A stretch of DNA of 64,000 bases, from the NCBI RefSeq assembly GCF_032818155.1, contig NZ_CP102589.1:1474001-1538000 (forward strand), given 5' to 3'. The translations under genes were made by a program, and so were the position numbers. This stretch comes from Niallia taxi (lineage in GTDB: Bacteria > Bacillota > Bacilli > Bacillales > Cytobacillaceae). Position 1 is the stretch's first letter. Each line of letters opens with the position of its first letter. Under the pieces are notes generated by a model. That model worked only from the letters and a program-made list of their open reading frames with translations, did not search any database and was not told where the DNA came from. Of this stretch, positions 1-9,042 are shown piece by piece.

Positions 1-1028
1 CAGGATTTCCAAAAGGTGTTATGCTGACACACCAAAACCTTGTTGCAAATACGTCTATGTGCCGTCAATGGCTGTATAAGCTCGAAAAAGGCAAGGAAAA
101 GCTGCTAGCAATTATGCCTCTCTTTCATGTTTATGGCATGATGACAGTTCTCGTCCTTTCTGTAATGGAAATTTATCAGATGATTCTACTACCGAAATTT
201 GATGCCACTACTGCTTTAAAGACGATTGAAAAACAAAAACCAACTGTTTTTCCAGGGGCACCGACAATCTATATTGGCCTCTTAAACCATCCGGACATCA
301 ATAAATATGATTTATCCTCTATTGTTGCCGCAATAAGCGGTTCTGCTCCACTACCTAAGGAGATTATTGACCGCTTTGAAGAAAAGACTGGTGGGAAGCT
401 TGTCGAAGGTTATGGGCTAACTGAAGCATCACCAGTAACACATGTTAATTTTGTCTGGGATCATGAAATTGTCAAAGGAAGCATTGGAGTGCCTTGGCCT
501 GGTACAGATGCTGCTGTGTTCTCTCCAGAAACAGGGGAAGAGCTGCCTCATGGTGAAATTGGTGAATTGGCAGTGAAGGGACCACAAGTAATGAAAGGCT
601 ATTGGAATAATCCAGACGAAACAGAGCTTGTTTTAAAGGATGGCTGGCTATATACAGGTGACCTGTGTTACATGGATGAACGAGGCTATTTCTATATTGT
701 GGACCGGAAAAAGGACACGATTATCGCAAGTGGCTTTAACATCTATCCACGCGAAGTGGAAGAGGTATTATATGAGCACCCTGCAGTTCAGGAAGCGGCA
801 GTTGTTGGGGTGAAGGATTCCTATCGCGGGGAAACAGTGAAGGCTTTTATTGTATTAAAAGAAGGAGCACAAACATCTGAAGATGAGCTGAATAAATATA
901 TGAGGGAGAGAATTGCCTCATTTAAAGTACCGCGAATATATGAGTTCCGTAAAGAATTGCCAAAATCGGCAATTGGCAAAATTTTAAGAAGAGAATTGAA
1001 AGAGAATGGAACAGAAGAAGGGAGATAG
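1..1028 (+). CDS. lcfA: Long-chain fatty-acid--CoA ligase, C-terminal part (5' truncated by window)
   Basis: AMP-forming acyl-CoA synthetase that activates fatty acids for beta-oxidation. The reading frame is already open at base 3, and the first residues (GFPKGVMLTH) are the end of the family P-loop, so the start and about the first 200 residues lie upstream of the window. Visible adenylate-forming motifs are YGLTEASPV, the hinge region GWLYTGDL...DRKKDTI, and the C-terminal catalytic lysine segment LPKSAIGKILRREL. The stop codon lies five bases before the etfB ATG, so the genes are almost certainly cotranscribed. The symbol rests on synteny with the B. subtilis lcfA-etf region; the exact chain-length preference is not readable. 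Confidence 0.93.
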   Translation, partial: GFPKGVMLTHQNLVANTSMCRQWLYKLEKGKEKLLAIMPLFHVYGMMTVLVLSVMEIYQMILLPKFDATTALKTIEKQKPTVFPGAPTIYIGLLNHPDINKYDLSSIVAAISGSAPLPKEIIDRFEEKTGGKLVEGYGLTEASPVTHVNFVWDHEIVKGSIGVPWPGTDAAVFSPETGEELPHGEIGELAVKGPQVMKGYWNNPDETELVLKDGWLYTGDLCYMDERGYFYIVDRKKDTIIASGFNIYPREVEEVLYEHPAVQEAAVVGVKDSYRGETVKAFIVLKEGAQTSEDELNKYMRERIASFKVPRIYEFRKELPKSAIGKILRRELKENGTEEGR

Positions 1029-1033
1029 TGGGG

Positions 1034-1774
1034 ATGAACATCATCGTCTTGCTTTCCATCGTTGTGGAGGCAAATCAGCCAATTACGATTGAAAACGGGC
1101 AGATTTTGGACAAAAACATAAAAGAAGCAATTAATCCACCAGATGAGGCTGCGCTTGAAGAAGCATTGCTGCTGAAAGAGACTTATGGAGGAAGTATTAC
1201 CATTGTAGCAGTACATCATCAGGATGCAGAGAAGCATCTTAGAAGAGCACTTGCAATGGGTGCAGATAGCGCACTTCTTATACAGACAGAAGGAAGCTTG
1301 GAGCCGTCTTCCATTGCTAAAATCATTGCCCAGAATATAAAGGACCTATCATTTGACCTAATCCTAGCAGGCGATTTCTCCACAAATGGAGGGTCCGGAC
1401 AAGTGGGACCAAGAGTCGCAGCCATTTTGGAGCTGCCTATCATAACAAAGGCAGAAAGAATCGAATTAGATAAAGGGGCTGTATTTGTCACAAAGGAAAG
1501 CAACGGTGATTTAGAGACATACAAAGGCTCGTTCCCTGTTTTGCTAACAATTCCACAAGGACTGCATAAACCGCGATTGCCAATTCTCGCAAACATTATG
1601 AGAGCTAAACAAAAGCCATTAGAAAAAAGAACCGCTTCATTAGAACAGATTGATATCCAGTCACATAGCTTCCGTTTTCCTGTTGCTGACAGAAAAAGGA
1701 TCATACTGCAAGGGGAGCTGCCCGAACAGGTGAGTGAATTGGCGAAACTGATTAAAGAGCATATACAAGAGTGA
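1034..1774 (+). CDS. etfB: Electron transfer flavoprotein beta subunit
   Basis: Beta subunit of the ETF heterodimer that takes electrons from acyl-CoA dehydrogenases; it binds AMP. About 246 residues, the usual family length, with the conserved GxxQVGPRVA segment. I chose ATG 1034 rather than GTG 1028 because the SD AAGGGAG sits about nine bases before the ATG but only three before the GTG. The sequence is rather divergent: the usual AGKQ segment before QVGP reads AGDF, and the N-terminus (MNIIVLLSIVVE) differs from typical EtfB. It follows the acyl-CoA ligase directly, with no fadR/fadB between. The paired etfA follows 16 bases downstream. Confidence 0.9.
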   Translation: MNIIVLLSIVVEANQPITIENGQILDKNIKEAINPPDEAALEEALLLKETYGGSITIVAVHHQDAEKHLRRALAMGADSALLIQTEGSLEPSSIAKIIAQNIKDLSFDLILAGDFSTNGGSGQVGPRVAAILELPIITKAERIELDKGAVFVTKESNGDLETYKGSFPVLLTIPQGLHKPRLPILANIMRAKQKPLEKRTASLEQIDIQSHSFRFPVADRKRIILQGELPEQVSELAKLIKEHIQE

Positions 1775-1790
1775 CGGGAGGGGAAGTATA

Positions 1791-2753
1791 ATGGATGGGA
1801 AAATTGTCATTATCGCAGAAAAAAGACGGGAAAAACTTCATCCTGTCACATTGGAATGTATAGAAGCAGCTCAAGAAATTTCAGGTACTGGCGAAATCAT
1901 TGTCCTCGTTTTTGGGGATGAGGAAGAAGAGGAGTTGGCTGAAAACCTTTTATATCATGATGCAGACAGAGTCCTGTATATGAAAAACAGCCGCTTATCA
2001 CGACTAGAGCCCGAAAGCTTGCTTCCATTAATCCAGCAAACAGCTGAAGCGGAGCAGCCTTCCTTCCTGCTGTTTGGCCAAACAGATTTGGGTAAAACCC
2101 TTGCTGCAGCTTTATCAGAAAAAATCAATCTTCCTCATGTGTCAAATATAGTGGCAGTAGAAAAAACAAACGCATTACTAGTCACTAGGCAAATTCTTTC
2201 TGGTAATGTCCTAGAAAAGGTACAAACAAACACACCTTGCATTCTCAGCATAAAGCAAAAGGCTTGGAAAGCAAATAACAGGCTTCAGAAGAAAAAGGGG
2301 AAATTAGAAACAATCCATCCGACTGTTAAGGAACCTTCCTTTTCCTTAGTCAGGCTTGAGAAAAAACATACTGGAAAGGAAGAGCTGGCAAATGCTAAAG
2401 TAATTGCAGCTGCAGGAAGAGGCGTGCAAAATGAGAAAGGCTACAGCCTTGTTCAGGAGCTTGCAAAAACTTTAAAAGGAACAGTTGGAGTGTCCCGCGG
2501 AGCTGTTGAAATTGGAGTTTGTGATGCCGCTAATCAAATTGGGCAAACAGGAGAGACGGTTGCACCAAAAATGTATATTGCTTGTGGAATATCTGGAGCC
2601 ATCCAGCATCTTGTTGGTGTAACAGCTGCTGAAATGATTATTGCTATTAATAACGATGCGGAAGCACCGATTTTTCAAAACGCTGATTATGGAATTATTG
2701 GGGATGTTTTTGAAGTTCTGCCCTTATTGAAGAAAGAGCTAGATTTACTATAG
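1791..2753 (+). CDS. etfA: Electron transfer flavoprotein alpha subunit
   Basis: Alpha subunit of ETF, carrying the FAD. Residues from about 200 onward contain the FAD-binding domain: GVSRGAVEIG, GQTGETVAPKMYIACGISG (the near-invariant flavin segment), then AINNDAEAPIFQNADYGIIGD. 320 residues, the normal length. SD GGGAGGGG precedes ATG 1791. It ends the lcfA-etfB-etfA transcription unit; a 150-base gap precedes trxA. The stretch usually reading xYVPxDxQ is VCDAANQ here, so this etf pair may be a lineage-specific version, but the key flavin motifs are intact. Confidence 0.93.
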   Translation: MDGKIVIIAEKRREKLHPVTLECIEAAQEISGTGEIIVLVFGDEEEEELAENLLYHDADRVLYMKNSRLSRLEPESLLPLIQQTAEAEQPSFLLFGQTDLGKTLAAALSEKINLPHVSNIVAVEKTNALLVTRQILSGNVLEKVQTNTPCILSIKQKAWKANNRLQKKKGKLETIHPTVKEPSFSLVRLEKKHTGKEELANAKVIAAAGRGVQNEKGYSLVQELAKTLKGTVGVSRGAVEIGVCDAANQIGQTGETVAPKMYIACGISGAIQHLVGVTAAEMIIAINNDAEAPIFQNADYGIIGDVFEVLPLLKKELDLL

Positions 2754-2832
2754 AGAGAAAGATGCAAGCGCTGGTTAAAAGGTCTGAATAGATGCTGAAG
2801 CAGATGGGAAAAATGATGGACGAAACAAATTA

Positions 2833-2862
2833 TTAGCATCATCATGCAAACGGTGGTATACT
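2833..2862 (+). promoter_or_regulatory. Probable sigma-A promoter of trxA
   Basis: TTAGCA (2833-2838), an 18-base spacer and TATACT (2857-2862), with an extended -10 TG at 2854-2855. It lies in the etfA-trxA gap, about 40 bases before the trxA SD. I looked for the sigma-B type promoter known for trxA in B. subtilis and saw none convincing. Confidence 0.5.
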
Positions 2863-2904
2863 TTGGTTTATTATCAGGTATAACACTACTTAGGAGGCAT
2901 ATAA

Positions 2905-3219
2905 ATGGCTATATCACATGCAACAGATCAAAACTTTTCAGAAGAAACAGGTTCAGGCGTAGTCCTTGCAGACTTTTGGGCACCTTGGTGCGGACCATGT
3001 AAAATGATTGCACCAGTATTAGAAGAATTGGATTCAGAAATTGGCGATAAAGTTAAAATCGTAAAAATCGATGTTGACGAAAACCAAGAATCTGCTTCTA
3101 AATTCGGCGTAATGAGCATCCCAACATTGTTGGTATTCAAAGACGGAGAAGTTGTCGATAAAGTTGTCGGCTTCCAACCTAAAGAAGCTCTTTCTGAACT
3201 ATTGGCAAAACACGTTTAA
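2905..3219 (+). CDS. trxA: Thioredoxin
   Basis: General cytoplasmic disulfide reductase (104 residues). The active site WCGPC is visible with cysteines at residues 29 and 32, followed by the cis-proline loop [17 protein letters not shown] lies eight bases before ATG 2905. Codon use is strongly biased, as expected for an abundant protein. It has its own promoter and a strong terminator, so it is a monocistronic unit between etfA and uvrC, the same order as in B. subtilis. Confidence 0.98.
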   Translation: MAISHATDQNFSEETGSGVVLADFWAPWCGPCKMIAPVLEELDSEIGDKVKIVKIDVDENQESASKFGVMSIPTLLVFKDGEVVDKVVGFQPKEALSELLAKHV

Positions 3220-3224
3220 TGCAA

Positions 3225-3262
3225 AAACAACCCCCGGGACCTTCCTTGGGGTTCTTTTTTTC
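3225..3262 (+). terminator. Rho-independent terminator of trxA
   Basis: Stem AACCCC / GGGGTT around a short loop, followed by a run of seven T after a C. Confidence 0.8.
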
Positions 3263-3405
3263 AAAACAGCACTCCTTTTGGAAAAATCCTCATTCCCTTC
3301 CTTCAAATTACAAACGCTCATAGTTGCCGAATTCAAGCTTCTGTCCTATCATATATAATAGTACTTATGTTCTGTATTAACAGGTGCGTTCAGGGAGGGA
3401 CTGCA

Positions 3406-5178
3406 ATGAACGATACGATAAAAAACAAACTGATGCTTTTGCCTGATCAGCCAGGATGCTACTTAATGAAGGACAGACAAGGAACGATCATTTATGTAGG
3501 AAAAGCAAAGGTGCTAAAAAACCGCGTCCGCTCGTATTTCACTGGCTCTCATGACGGGAAAACCTTAAGGCTAGTCAATGAAATTGAAGACTTTGAATAT
3601 ATTATCACCTCCTCTAATATAGAGGCACTTATCCTTGAAATTAACTTAATTAAAAAGCATGACCCAAAATACAATATTATGCTTAAGGATGATAAGACCT
3701 ACCCTTTTATTAAGCTGACTGCGGAAAGACATCCACGTTTAATTACGACACGCAATGTAAAAAAGGATAAAGGCAAATACTTTGGACCATATCCGAATGT
3801 ACAGGCAGCAAATGAAACGAAAAAGCTGCTAGACCGCATTTATCCGCTGCGCAAGTGCACAACACTGCCTGATAGGGTATGTCTTTATTATCATTTAGGA
3901 CAATGTCTTGCACCATGTGTAAATGAAGTGCCGAAGGAAGAATATCGAAGAATGGTTGATGAGATTACGAAGTTCCTTAATGGCGGGTATAAAGATATAA
4001 AAAAAGAGCTCACAGAAAAAATGACAGCAGCAGCAGAGGAGCTTGATTTCGAACGGGCAAAGGAATTCAGAGATCAGATTGCTAATATTGAAGCTACAAT
4101 GGAAAAACAGAAAATGATGATGACAGATCTTGTTGATAGAGATGTTTTTGGATATGCAGTAGACAAAGGCTGGATGTGTGTTCAAGTCTTTTTCATCAGA
4201 CAAGGAAAGCTGATTGAGCGTGATGTAAGCATGTTCCCCATTTATCAAGAGCCGGAAGAGGAAATGCTCACATACTTCGGACAGTTTTATTCTAAGGCCA
4301 ATCATTTCAAGCCGAAGGAAATCCTTATCCCAGATTCTGTTCAAGGAGAATTAGTAGAGGAACTGCTTGATGTGAAGGTTATCAAACCACAGAGAGGACA
4401 AAAAAAGGATCTTGTTCTCTTAGCAAATAAAAATGCTAAAAACGCCCTGCATGAGAAATTTGCTCTAATTGATAGGGATGAGGACCGCACAATAAAGGCA
4501 GTTGAAAATTTAGGCAGGCAAATGGGAATTTACACACCACATCGTATTGAAGCATTTGATAACAGTAATATTCAAGGGACAAATCCAGTATCTGCCATGA
4601 TTGTTTTCGTAGATGGAAAACCTGCGAAAAAGGATTATCGAAAATATAAGATTAAGACTGTTCAAGGACCAGATGATTATGAATCAATGCGCGAGGTCGT
4701 CAGAAGAAGATACCAGCGTGTATTGAAAGATGGGCTGCCAATGCCAGATTTAATTTTAGTTGATGGAGGAAAAGGTCATATTGAAGCAGTAAGAGAAATT
4801 CTCCTTGATGAGCTGGCACTCGACATTCCAGTTGCAGGCTTGGCTAAAGATGATAAGCATAGGACTTCCCAGCTTCTTTACGGCAATCCGCTCGAAATTA
4901 TACCACTGGAAAGAAACAGTCAGGAATTTTATTTGCTTCAACGCATACAGGATGAAGTCCACCGTTTTGCAATCAGCTTTCACCGACAAATCCGTTCAAA
5001 AAATGCTTTCCAATCTATGCTTGATGATATCTCAGGCATTGGAGAGAAACGGCGTAAGCTGCTGTTAAAAACGTTTGGTTCTGTCAAAAAGATGAAAGAG
5101 GCATCCATTGCTGAATTCACAGCCATTGGAATCCCTGCGGCTGTTGCCGAGGAGCTTATAGAAAAATTAAAAGACTGA
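3406..5178 (+). CDS. uvrC: Excinuclease ABC subunit C
   Basis: Dual-incision nuclease of nucleotide excision repair, acting with UvrA and UvrB. 590 residues, family-typical. Domains in order: GIY-YIG nuclease (about residues 10-90, PGCYLMKD...IIYVGKAK), cysteine cluster (CTTLPDRVC...CLAPC, about 150-170), UVR motif (about 200-235, [11 protein letters not shown]), RNase H-like endonuclease ([10 protein letters not shown]...[10 protein letters not shown]) and C-terminal helix-hairpin-helix ([16 protein letters not shown]). The frame is open from 3367, but ATG 3406 has SD AGGGAGGG and gives the N-terminus [17 protein letters not shown] expected for the family. A -10-like TATAAT lies at 3354-3359. 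No LexA box was seen. Confidence 0.97.
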   Translation: MNDTIKNKLMLLPDQPGCYLMKDRQGTIIYVGKAKVLKNRVRSYFTGSHDGKTLRLVNEIEDFEYIITSSNIEALILEINLIKKHDPKYNIMLKDDKTYPFIKLTAERHPRLITTRNVKKDKGKYFGPYPNVQAANETKKLLDRIYPLRKCTTLPDRVCLYYHLGQCLAPCVNEVPKEEYRRMVDEITKFLNGGYKDIKKELTEKMTAAAEELDFERAKEFRDQIANIEATMEKQKMMMTDLVDRDVFGYAVDKGWMCVQVFFIRQGKLIERDVSMFPIYQEPEEEMLTYFGQFYSKANHFKPKEILIPDSVQGELVEELLDVKVIKPQRGQKKDLVLLANKNAKNALHEKFALIDRDEDRTIKAVENLGRQMGIYTPHRIEAFDNSNIQGTNPVSAMIVFVDGKPAKKDYRKYKIKTVQGPDDYESMREVVRRRYQRVLKDGLPMPDLILVDGGKGHIEAVREILLDELALDIPVAGLAKDDKHRTSQLLYGNPLEIIPLERNSQEFYLLQRIQDEVHRFAISFHRQIRSKNAFQSMLDDISGIGEKRRKLLLKTFGSVKKMKEASIAEFTAIGIPAAVAEELIEKLKD

Positions 5179-5211
5179 TTGTATTTTTATGCAAAAAAAC
5201 AAAAAACATTA

Positions 5212-5240
5212 TTGTTAACTTAAAAACGGTATGCTATAAT
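5212..5240 (+). promoter_or_regulatory. Sigma-A promoter of lysC
   Basis: TTGTTA (5212-5217), 17-base spacer, TATAAT (5235-5240) with extended -10 TG. The transcript would start just before the lysine riboswitch. Confidence 0.8.
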
Positions 5241-5255
5241 GATGGCAACTTATAA

Positions 5256-5455
5256 CTTAATAAGTGAAGGTAGAGGTGCGAGCTTCAATAGTAATAATTC
5301 GGAGAAGAATGAGCTTCCGTGAAGAATTATGAAAGGGAAAATCGCCGAAGTGAAGGGATAACTCATCATTCCTTTGCTGGTTTTGCATTGAATAAATGTA
5401 AGACTGTCAAAACAAGGAACTGTTTTGGAGAGCTATCTCGCTGTTTGTGCACATT
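5256..5455 (+). ncRNA. Lysine riboswitch (L box)
   Basis: Leader RNA controlling lysC. The conserved L-box landmarks appear in order: GTAGAGGTGCGAGCTTC near 5270, AGTAATAA, CCGAAGTGAAGG near 5345, GCTGGTTTTGCATTGAATAA, GACTGTCA, and GGAGAGCTATCTCGCTGTT near 5428. It is followed by an intrinsic terminator, so lysine binding is expected to cause premature termination (known mechanism of the class). Confidence 0.93.
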
Positions 5456-5474
5456 TAGTATGTATTTAACCTGC

Positions 5475-5508
5475 ACGGCAATGAGATGTTCTCATTGCCT
5501 TTTTTGTT
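5475..5508 (+). terminator. Attenuator terminator of the lysC leader
   Basis: Perfect 10-bp stem GGCAATGAGA / TCTCATTGCC (5477-5499) followed by T6. It sits between the L box and lysC and is the expression platform. Confidence 0.9.
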
Positions 5509-5567
5509 GTTTCTTTTAAGAAATAAGGCAATAGAACAAAACTTCTAAGAGGAAAAGGGGAATAGCT

Positions 5568-6800
5568 GTGGGATTAGTAGTACAAAAATTTGGCGGAACA
5601 TCTGTTGGCAGTGCTGATAGAATCAAGCATGTTGCAAAAAGAGTAATCGAAGAAAAGAATCGTGGAAATGATGTCGTTGTTGTCGTTTCAGCAATGGGGA
5701 AAACAACAGACTCATTAGTGAAGCTTGCTGGTGAAATTACAGATAAGCCGAGCAAACGTGAAATGGACGTGCTATTGACAACAGGAGAGCAAATCACAAT
5801 TAGCTTACTGGCGATGGCTTTAAATGAAAAAGATGTTGAGGCAATTTCATTCACAGGCTGGCAAGCAGGAATGGAAACAGAAGCGGTACATGGAAATGCC
5901 CGCATTTTAAATATAAAAACAGAAAGAATCGAAGAGCATTTGATGGATGGCAAGGTTGTTATTGTCGCAGGCTTCCAAGGAATTACAGAAGGTGGAGACA
6001 TCACAACACTTGGCCGCGGCGGCTCTGATACAACAGCGGTTGCACTTGCTGCAGCATTTAAAGCAGATAAATGTGATATTTATACAGATGTTACTGGTGT
6101 ATATACAACAGATCCACGCTATGTGAAAGAAGCACGTAAGCTGCTTTCCATTTCATATGACGAAATGCTTGAGTTGGCAAACTTGGGTGCAGGGGTGCTT
6201 CATCCTCGTGCAGTAGAATATGCGAAAAACTACCAAATGCCGCTTGTCGTTCGTTCAAGCATGGAACAAGAAGAAGGAACTATCATCGAGGAGGAAGTAT
6301 CAATGGAACAAAATTTAGTAGTGCGCGGAGTAGCATTTGAAGATAATATTACGAGTGTAACGGTGTTTGGCTTGAAAAACTCATTAACAAGTCTTTCAAC
6401 AATCTTCTCAACATTAGCATCCAATCACATCAATGTCGATATTATCATCCAAAGCTTGACAGAAAGCCAAGCAACAAACCTATCTTTCTCTATTAAAGAC
6501 AGTGATTTGGATGAGACAGTTAAAGTGCTTGAGGAAAATAAGGCAGTACTAGGCTACGATAAAGTCGCTTCAGAGCAAGGCCTTGCAAAAGTATCAATCG
6601 TTGGTTCTGGCATGATTTCAAACCCAGGTGTGGCAGCAGACATGTTTAAAGTTCTAGCAGAACAAGACATTGTTATTAAAATGGTAAGCACATCAGAAAT
6701 CAAAGTTTCTACAGTTATTGAAAAAGGCAATATGGTGAAGGCTGTTGAAACACTTCATGATGCATTTGACTTGAGCAACCTGCCTGTGATTAATGCTTAA
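5568..6800 (+). CDS. lysC: Aspartokinase, lysine-responsive (alpha and beta subunits)
   Basis: Phosphorylates aspartate, the first step to lysine, diaminopimelate and threonine/methionine. 410 residues: kinase domain with KFGGTSVGS at the N-terminus and GRGGSDTTAVALAA, then two ACT domains from about residue 265. GTG start with SD AAAGGGGA. As in B. subtilis aspartokinase II, an internal in-frame start is visible: GAGGAGG (6288-6294) eight bases before ATG 6303 (MEQNLVVRGV), which would give a separate beta subunit of about 165 residues consisting of the ACT domains. Regulated by the lysine riboswitch upstream. A single-gene unit ending in a strong terminator. Confidence 0.97.
   Translation: MGLVVQKFGGTSVGSADRIKHVAKRVIEEKNRGNDVVVVVSAMGKTTDSLVKLAGEITDKPSKREMDVLLTTGEQITISLLAMALNEKDVEAISFTGWQAGMETEAVHGNARILNIKTERIEEHLMDGKVVIVAGFQGITEGGDITTLGRGGSDTTAVALAAAFKADKCDIYTDVTGVYTTDPRYVKEARKLLSISYDEMLELANLGAGVLHPRAVEYAKNYQMPLVVRSSMEQEEGTIIEEEVSMEQNLVVRGVAFEDNITSVTVFGLKNSLTSLSTIFSTLASNHINVDIIIQSLTESQATNLSFSIKDSDLDETVKVLEENKAVLGYDKVASEQGLAKVSIVGSGMISNPGVAADMFKVLAEQDIVIKMVSTSEIKVSTVIEKGNMVKAVETLHDAFDLSNLPVINA
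6288..6305 (+). promoter_or_regulatory. Internal ribosome-binding site and start for the aspartokinase beta subunit
   Basis: GAGGAGG at 6288-6294, eight bases, then ATG 6303. In-frame translation to 6800 gives the ACT-domain part only. Known for B. subtilis lysC; here inferred from the signal. Confidence 0.75.
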
Positions 6801-6854
6801 TAACATAAAAGAATAAGATTTCTAAATTATAGGATTATACTTAAAATCACATAT

Positions 6855-6887
6855 AAAAACGCTGTTGAATGTACAACAGCGTTTTTA
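6855..6887. terminator. Bidirectional terminator between lysC and the DUF4288 gene
   Basis: 13-bp stem AAAAACGCTGTTG / CAACAGCGTTTTT with a 6-base loop; A-run and T-run on either side serve both convergent genes. Confidence 0.88.
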
Positions 6888-6889
6888 TA

Positions 6890-7252
6890 TTATTCTTGGA
6901 AGAACTTCTTTAATACATCCTGTGTTCCACTTTCCCTTGGGACCAAAATAAAGCGAGAATATACCTCGGTTCCCGTTTTTAATTCCTCATCCATTAATTC
7001 AAAAACATCAAGAACCTTTACTAGCTTCCAGCATACTGTTTCCTCATACTGATTTTTATAATCGTGTTCCGCTTCTTCTCCTAGTTTTTTCCCAAGCAAG
7101 CTGGCATTTTCAGATGATTCTGCCTTAACTAATATATGGCTTTCCTCATACGTTTTAGTTGTGTTTTCATAATTCTCGTCTACTTGTTTTGGTTCTCCAT
7201 TATGAACAGATTCATACAGAAGTGCCACGACAAACCACTTTTTGTCAGACAT
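6890..7252 (-). CDS. DUF4288 domain-containing protein
   Basis: 120-residue cytoplasmic protein of unknown function. It shows the DUF4288 pattern: KKWFVVALLYESVHNG at the N-terminus, an ESHILVKAESSENA segment, CWKLVKVLDVFEL and the EVYSRFI signature near residue 100. SD AGAGGAGGT precedes ATG 7252 by seven bases. Convergent with lysC and followed (in its own direction) by the shared terminator. No signal peptide or membrane segment. Family assignment is by recognition of the pattern; no biochemical role is known to me. Confidence 0.8.
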   Translation of the reverse strand: MSDKKWFVVALLYESVHNGEPKQVDENYENTTKTYEESHILVKAESSENASLLGKKLGEEAEHDYKNQYEETVCWKLVKVLDVFELMDEELKTGTEVYSRFILVPRESGTQDVLKKFFQE

Positions 7253-7370
7253 TTTCGGACCTCCTCTAAGTCACAAGTAATTCTATTTTTATTTTATATG
7301 GGATTTATCGCTGCACAACAAGTATTACGAAAAATGCAGGTGAATGTAATCCTTAGAAATAGCGTCTCAA

Positions 7371-7404
7371 TAAAAAAGCGTGAAATTCAATGAAGAATTC
7401 ACGC
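7371..7404 (-). terminator. Terminator of yslB
   Basis: Stem GCGTGAA(A)TTC / GAATTCACGC; on the minus strand it is followed by a T6 run. Confidence 0.8.
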
Positions 7405-7433
7405 AGAAGTCTGTTTCGTACTATTGGTTTTTA

Positions 7434-7889
7434 TTATGCAGGGTCTTTACTATCCCAGCGGACTGTAATCGTGATTTTTTTACCGCGGCGTTTTGGATCT
7501 TCAAACGCTTCTGCAACTAATTCTCTTATTTGTTCATGCTGCTGTGCTAAATAGCCTGCTTCGAGCTGAAACGTGCATTTCCCTTTTTCCTTAAGCCTTT
7601 TTTCAATTAAAGGGCTTGAGAGAGCATATTCCATTTCGTTTTTATTTGCTTTTACAATTTCGAGATGGCCCCAGCCTGCTTTTTCAAAGTAAGCAGCTGC
7701 CTCTTCCAAGTGTTCCAGTGGAAATGTTCGGGCAATTCTTTTTCCGGCCCAATATAAGATATCTGGAGTGTCTCTCCCAAGCAAGTCAGGTATTAGGATT
7801 TCACGCAGCAATTCGTATCCATATGCAGGTACGGTAAGAGAGTCTTCCTCCACTTTCGTTATTTGTTCTTCCGTTGTAATCTCGCTCAA
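7434..7889 (-). CDS. yslB: YslB family (DUF2507) protein
   Basis: 151-residue cytoplasmic protein of the DUF2507/YslB family, distantly related to V4R-type small-molecule binding domains. Visible landmarks are YGYELLREILIPDLLG, ILYWAGKRIAR and GKCTFQLEAGYLAQQ. TTG start (7889) with SD AGAGGAG. It sits between lysC and sdhC, the place yslB occupies in B. subtilis, but here on the strand opposite to both neighbours. Function unknown. Confidence 0.82.
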   Translation of the reverse strand: MSEITTEEQITKVEEDSLTVPAYGYELLREILIPDLLGRDTPDILYWAGKRIARTFPLEHLEEAAAYFEKAGWGHLEIVKANKNEMEYALSSPLIEKRLKEKGKCTFQLEAGYLAQQHEQIRELVAEAFEDPKRRGKKITITVRWDSKDPA

Positions 7890-8275
7890 TTGTCTCTCTC
7901 CTCTTTCTACAATTCTATAAATATATGTTAATAAATTCTGTATATGCTTCGTAATTTCGACAAAAAATATATCGCTTTAATAGTATACTGTAAAATCCGG
8001 AAAAAAACATAGCAATAAGGGATTAATAACAGGAAAATCAGGTCTATTTTATTAGTTCTGTATGGCAAAATAACACATGATAGTTAGCTTTTCGTTTCTT
8101 AGAAAAATTTAAGTGAAAAAAAGCTAAGGTCCTTCTGGCATCTGGTCTATTAGCTTCTTTTATTTTTCCTGTACCCACTTGTTTCTATGCTAGAAAATAA
8201 AGTAGAAATTTTTCCAAGAGCAAAATCATATAATAAAAAAGGATAAATAAATCTGGAATAAATGTATCCGTTTTC
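7890..8275. other. Intergenic region upstream of sdhC
   Basis: About 390 bases of AT-rich sequence between the divergent yslB and sdhC. It holds a long imperfect inverted repeat (TTAGCTTTT near 8085 with AAAAAGCTAA near 8117), otherwise no ORF or clear element. Confidence 0.4.
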
Positions 8276-8304
8276 TTGACCGAGATTTTTATTGGGGGTA
8301 CAAT
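8276..8304 (+). promoter_or_regulatory. Sigma-A promoter of sdhCAB
   Basis: TTGACC (8276-8281), 17-base spacer, TACAAT (8299-8304); about 90 bases before sdhC. Confidence 0.82.
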
Positions 8305-8391
8305 GAAATTGTCACAGAATTGTAAGTTTTCTATCTTGTAATCGCTTTTATGAGTAAAAAGAACTATTTCATCATTTGGGGGGGGAAAAGT

Positions 8392-9000
8392 ATGGCAAAA
8401 AATCGAGAGTTTCTGTTCAGAAGATTACATTCTTTACTGGGGGTCATTCCAGTAGGTGTATTTTTGATACAGCACTTGGTTGTTAACCACTTTGCTACAA
8501 AGGGACCGGAATCATTTAATAAGGCAGCTGGATTTATGGAGCAATTGCCATTTCGTTACTTTTTGGAAATTTTCGTGATTTTTTTACCAATCATTTATCA
8601 TGCTGTATACGGTATTTATATTGCTATTACAGCCAAGAACAATACAAAAAACTATGGGTATTTCCGAAACTGGATGTTTTATATCCAAAGGGTCACAGGG
8701 ATTGTGACATTGGTATTCATTGTATGGCATGTTTGGGAAACACGGGTAGCGGCTCAAATGGGGAAAGAGGTCAATTATAACATGATGGAGGAAATCTTAG
8801 GAAATCCTTGGATGTTTGCCTTCTATTTAGTTGGTGTTGTCTCTACTATCTTCCATTTCTCTAATGGTTTATGGTCATTCTGTGTCAGCTGGGGTATTAC
8901 TGTTACACCTAAATCTCAAAGAATCAGTACATACGTTACGATTGGAATATTTATTGTTTTAACAACAATTGGCGTTAGAGCACTTTTAGCTTTTGTATAA
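8392..9000 (+). CDS. sdhC: Succinate dehydrogenase cytochrome b558 subunit
   Basis: Membrane anchor and di-heme subunit of complex II, accepting electrons for menaquinone. 202 residues, the same length as the B. subtilis protein, with five hydrophobic segments and histidines in the expected places (RRLHSLLG, FLIQHLVV, YHAVYGIY, IVWHVWET, FHFSNGLW). The frame is open from 8350, but ATG 8392 follows an extremely G-rich SD (eight G in a row) and gives the family N-terminus MAKNREFLFRRLHS. First gene of sdhCAB. Confidence 0.97.
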   Translation: MAKNREFLFRRLHSLLGVIPVGVFLIQHLVVNHFATKGPESFNKAAGFMEQLPFRYFLEIFVIFLPIIYHAVYGIYIAITAKNNTKNYGYFRNWMFYIQRVTGIVTLVFIVWHVWETRVAAQMGKEVNYNMMEEILGNPWMFAFYLVGVVSTIFHFSNGLWSFCVSWGITVTPKSQRISTYVTIGIFIVLTTIGVRALLAFV

Positions 9001-9042
9001 AGTTTTAGATTAATAGAGCAATAGATTAAGGGAGTGGAATAA

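Noticed and set aside
5319..5519. 66-codon ORF in the lysC leader
   Set aside because: Lies wholly in the lysine riboswitch and its terminator.
7136..7393. Plus-strand 85-codon ORF
   Set aside because: Mostly antisense to the DUF4288 gene, which has a clear family pattern and a strong SD.
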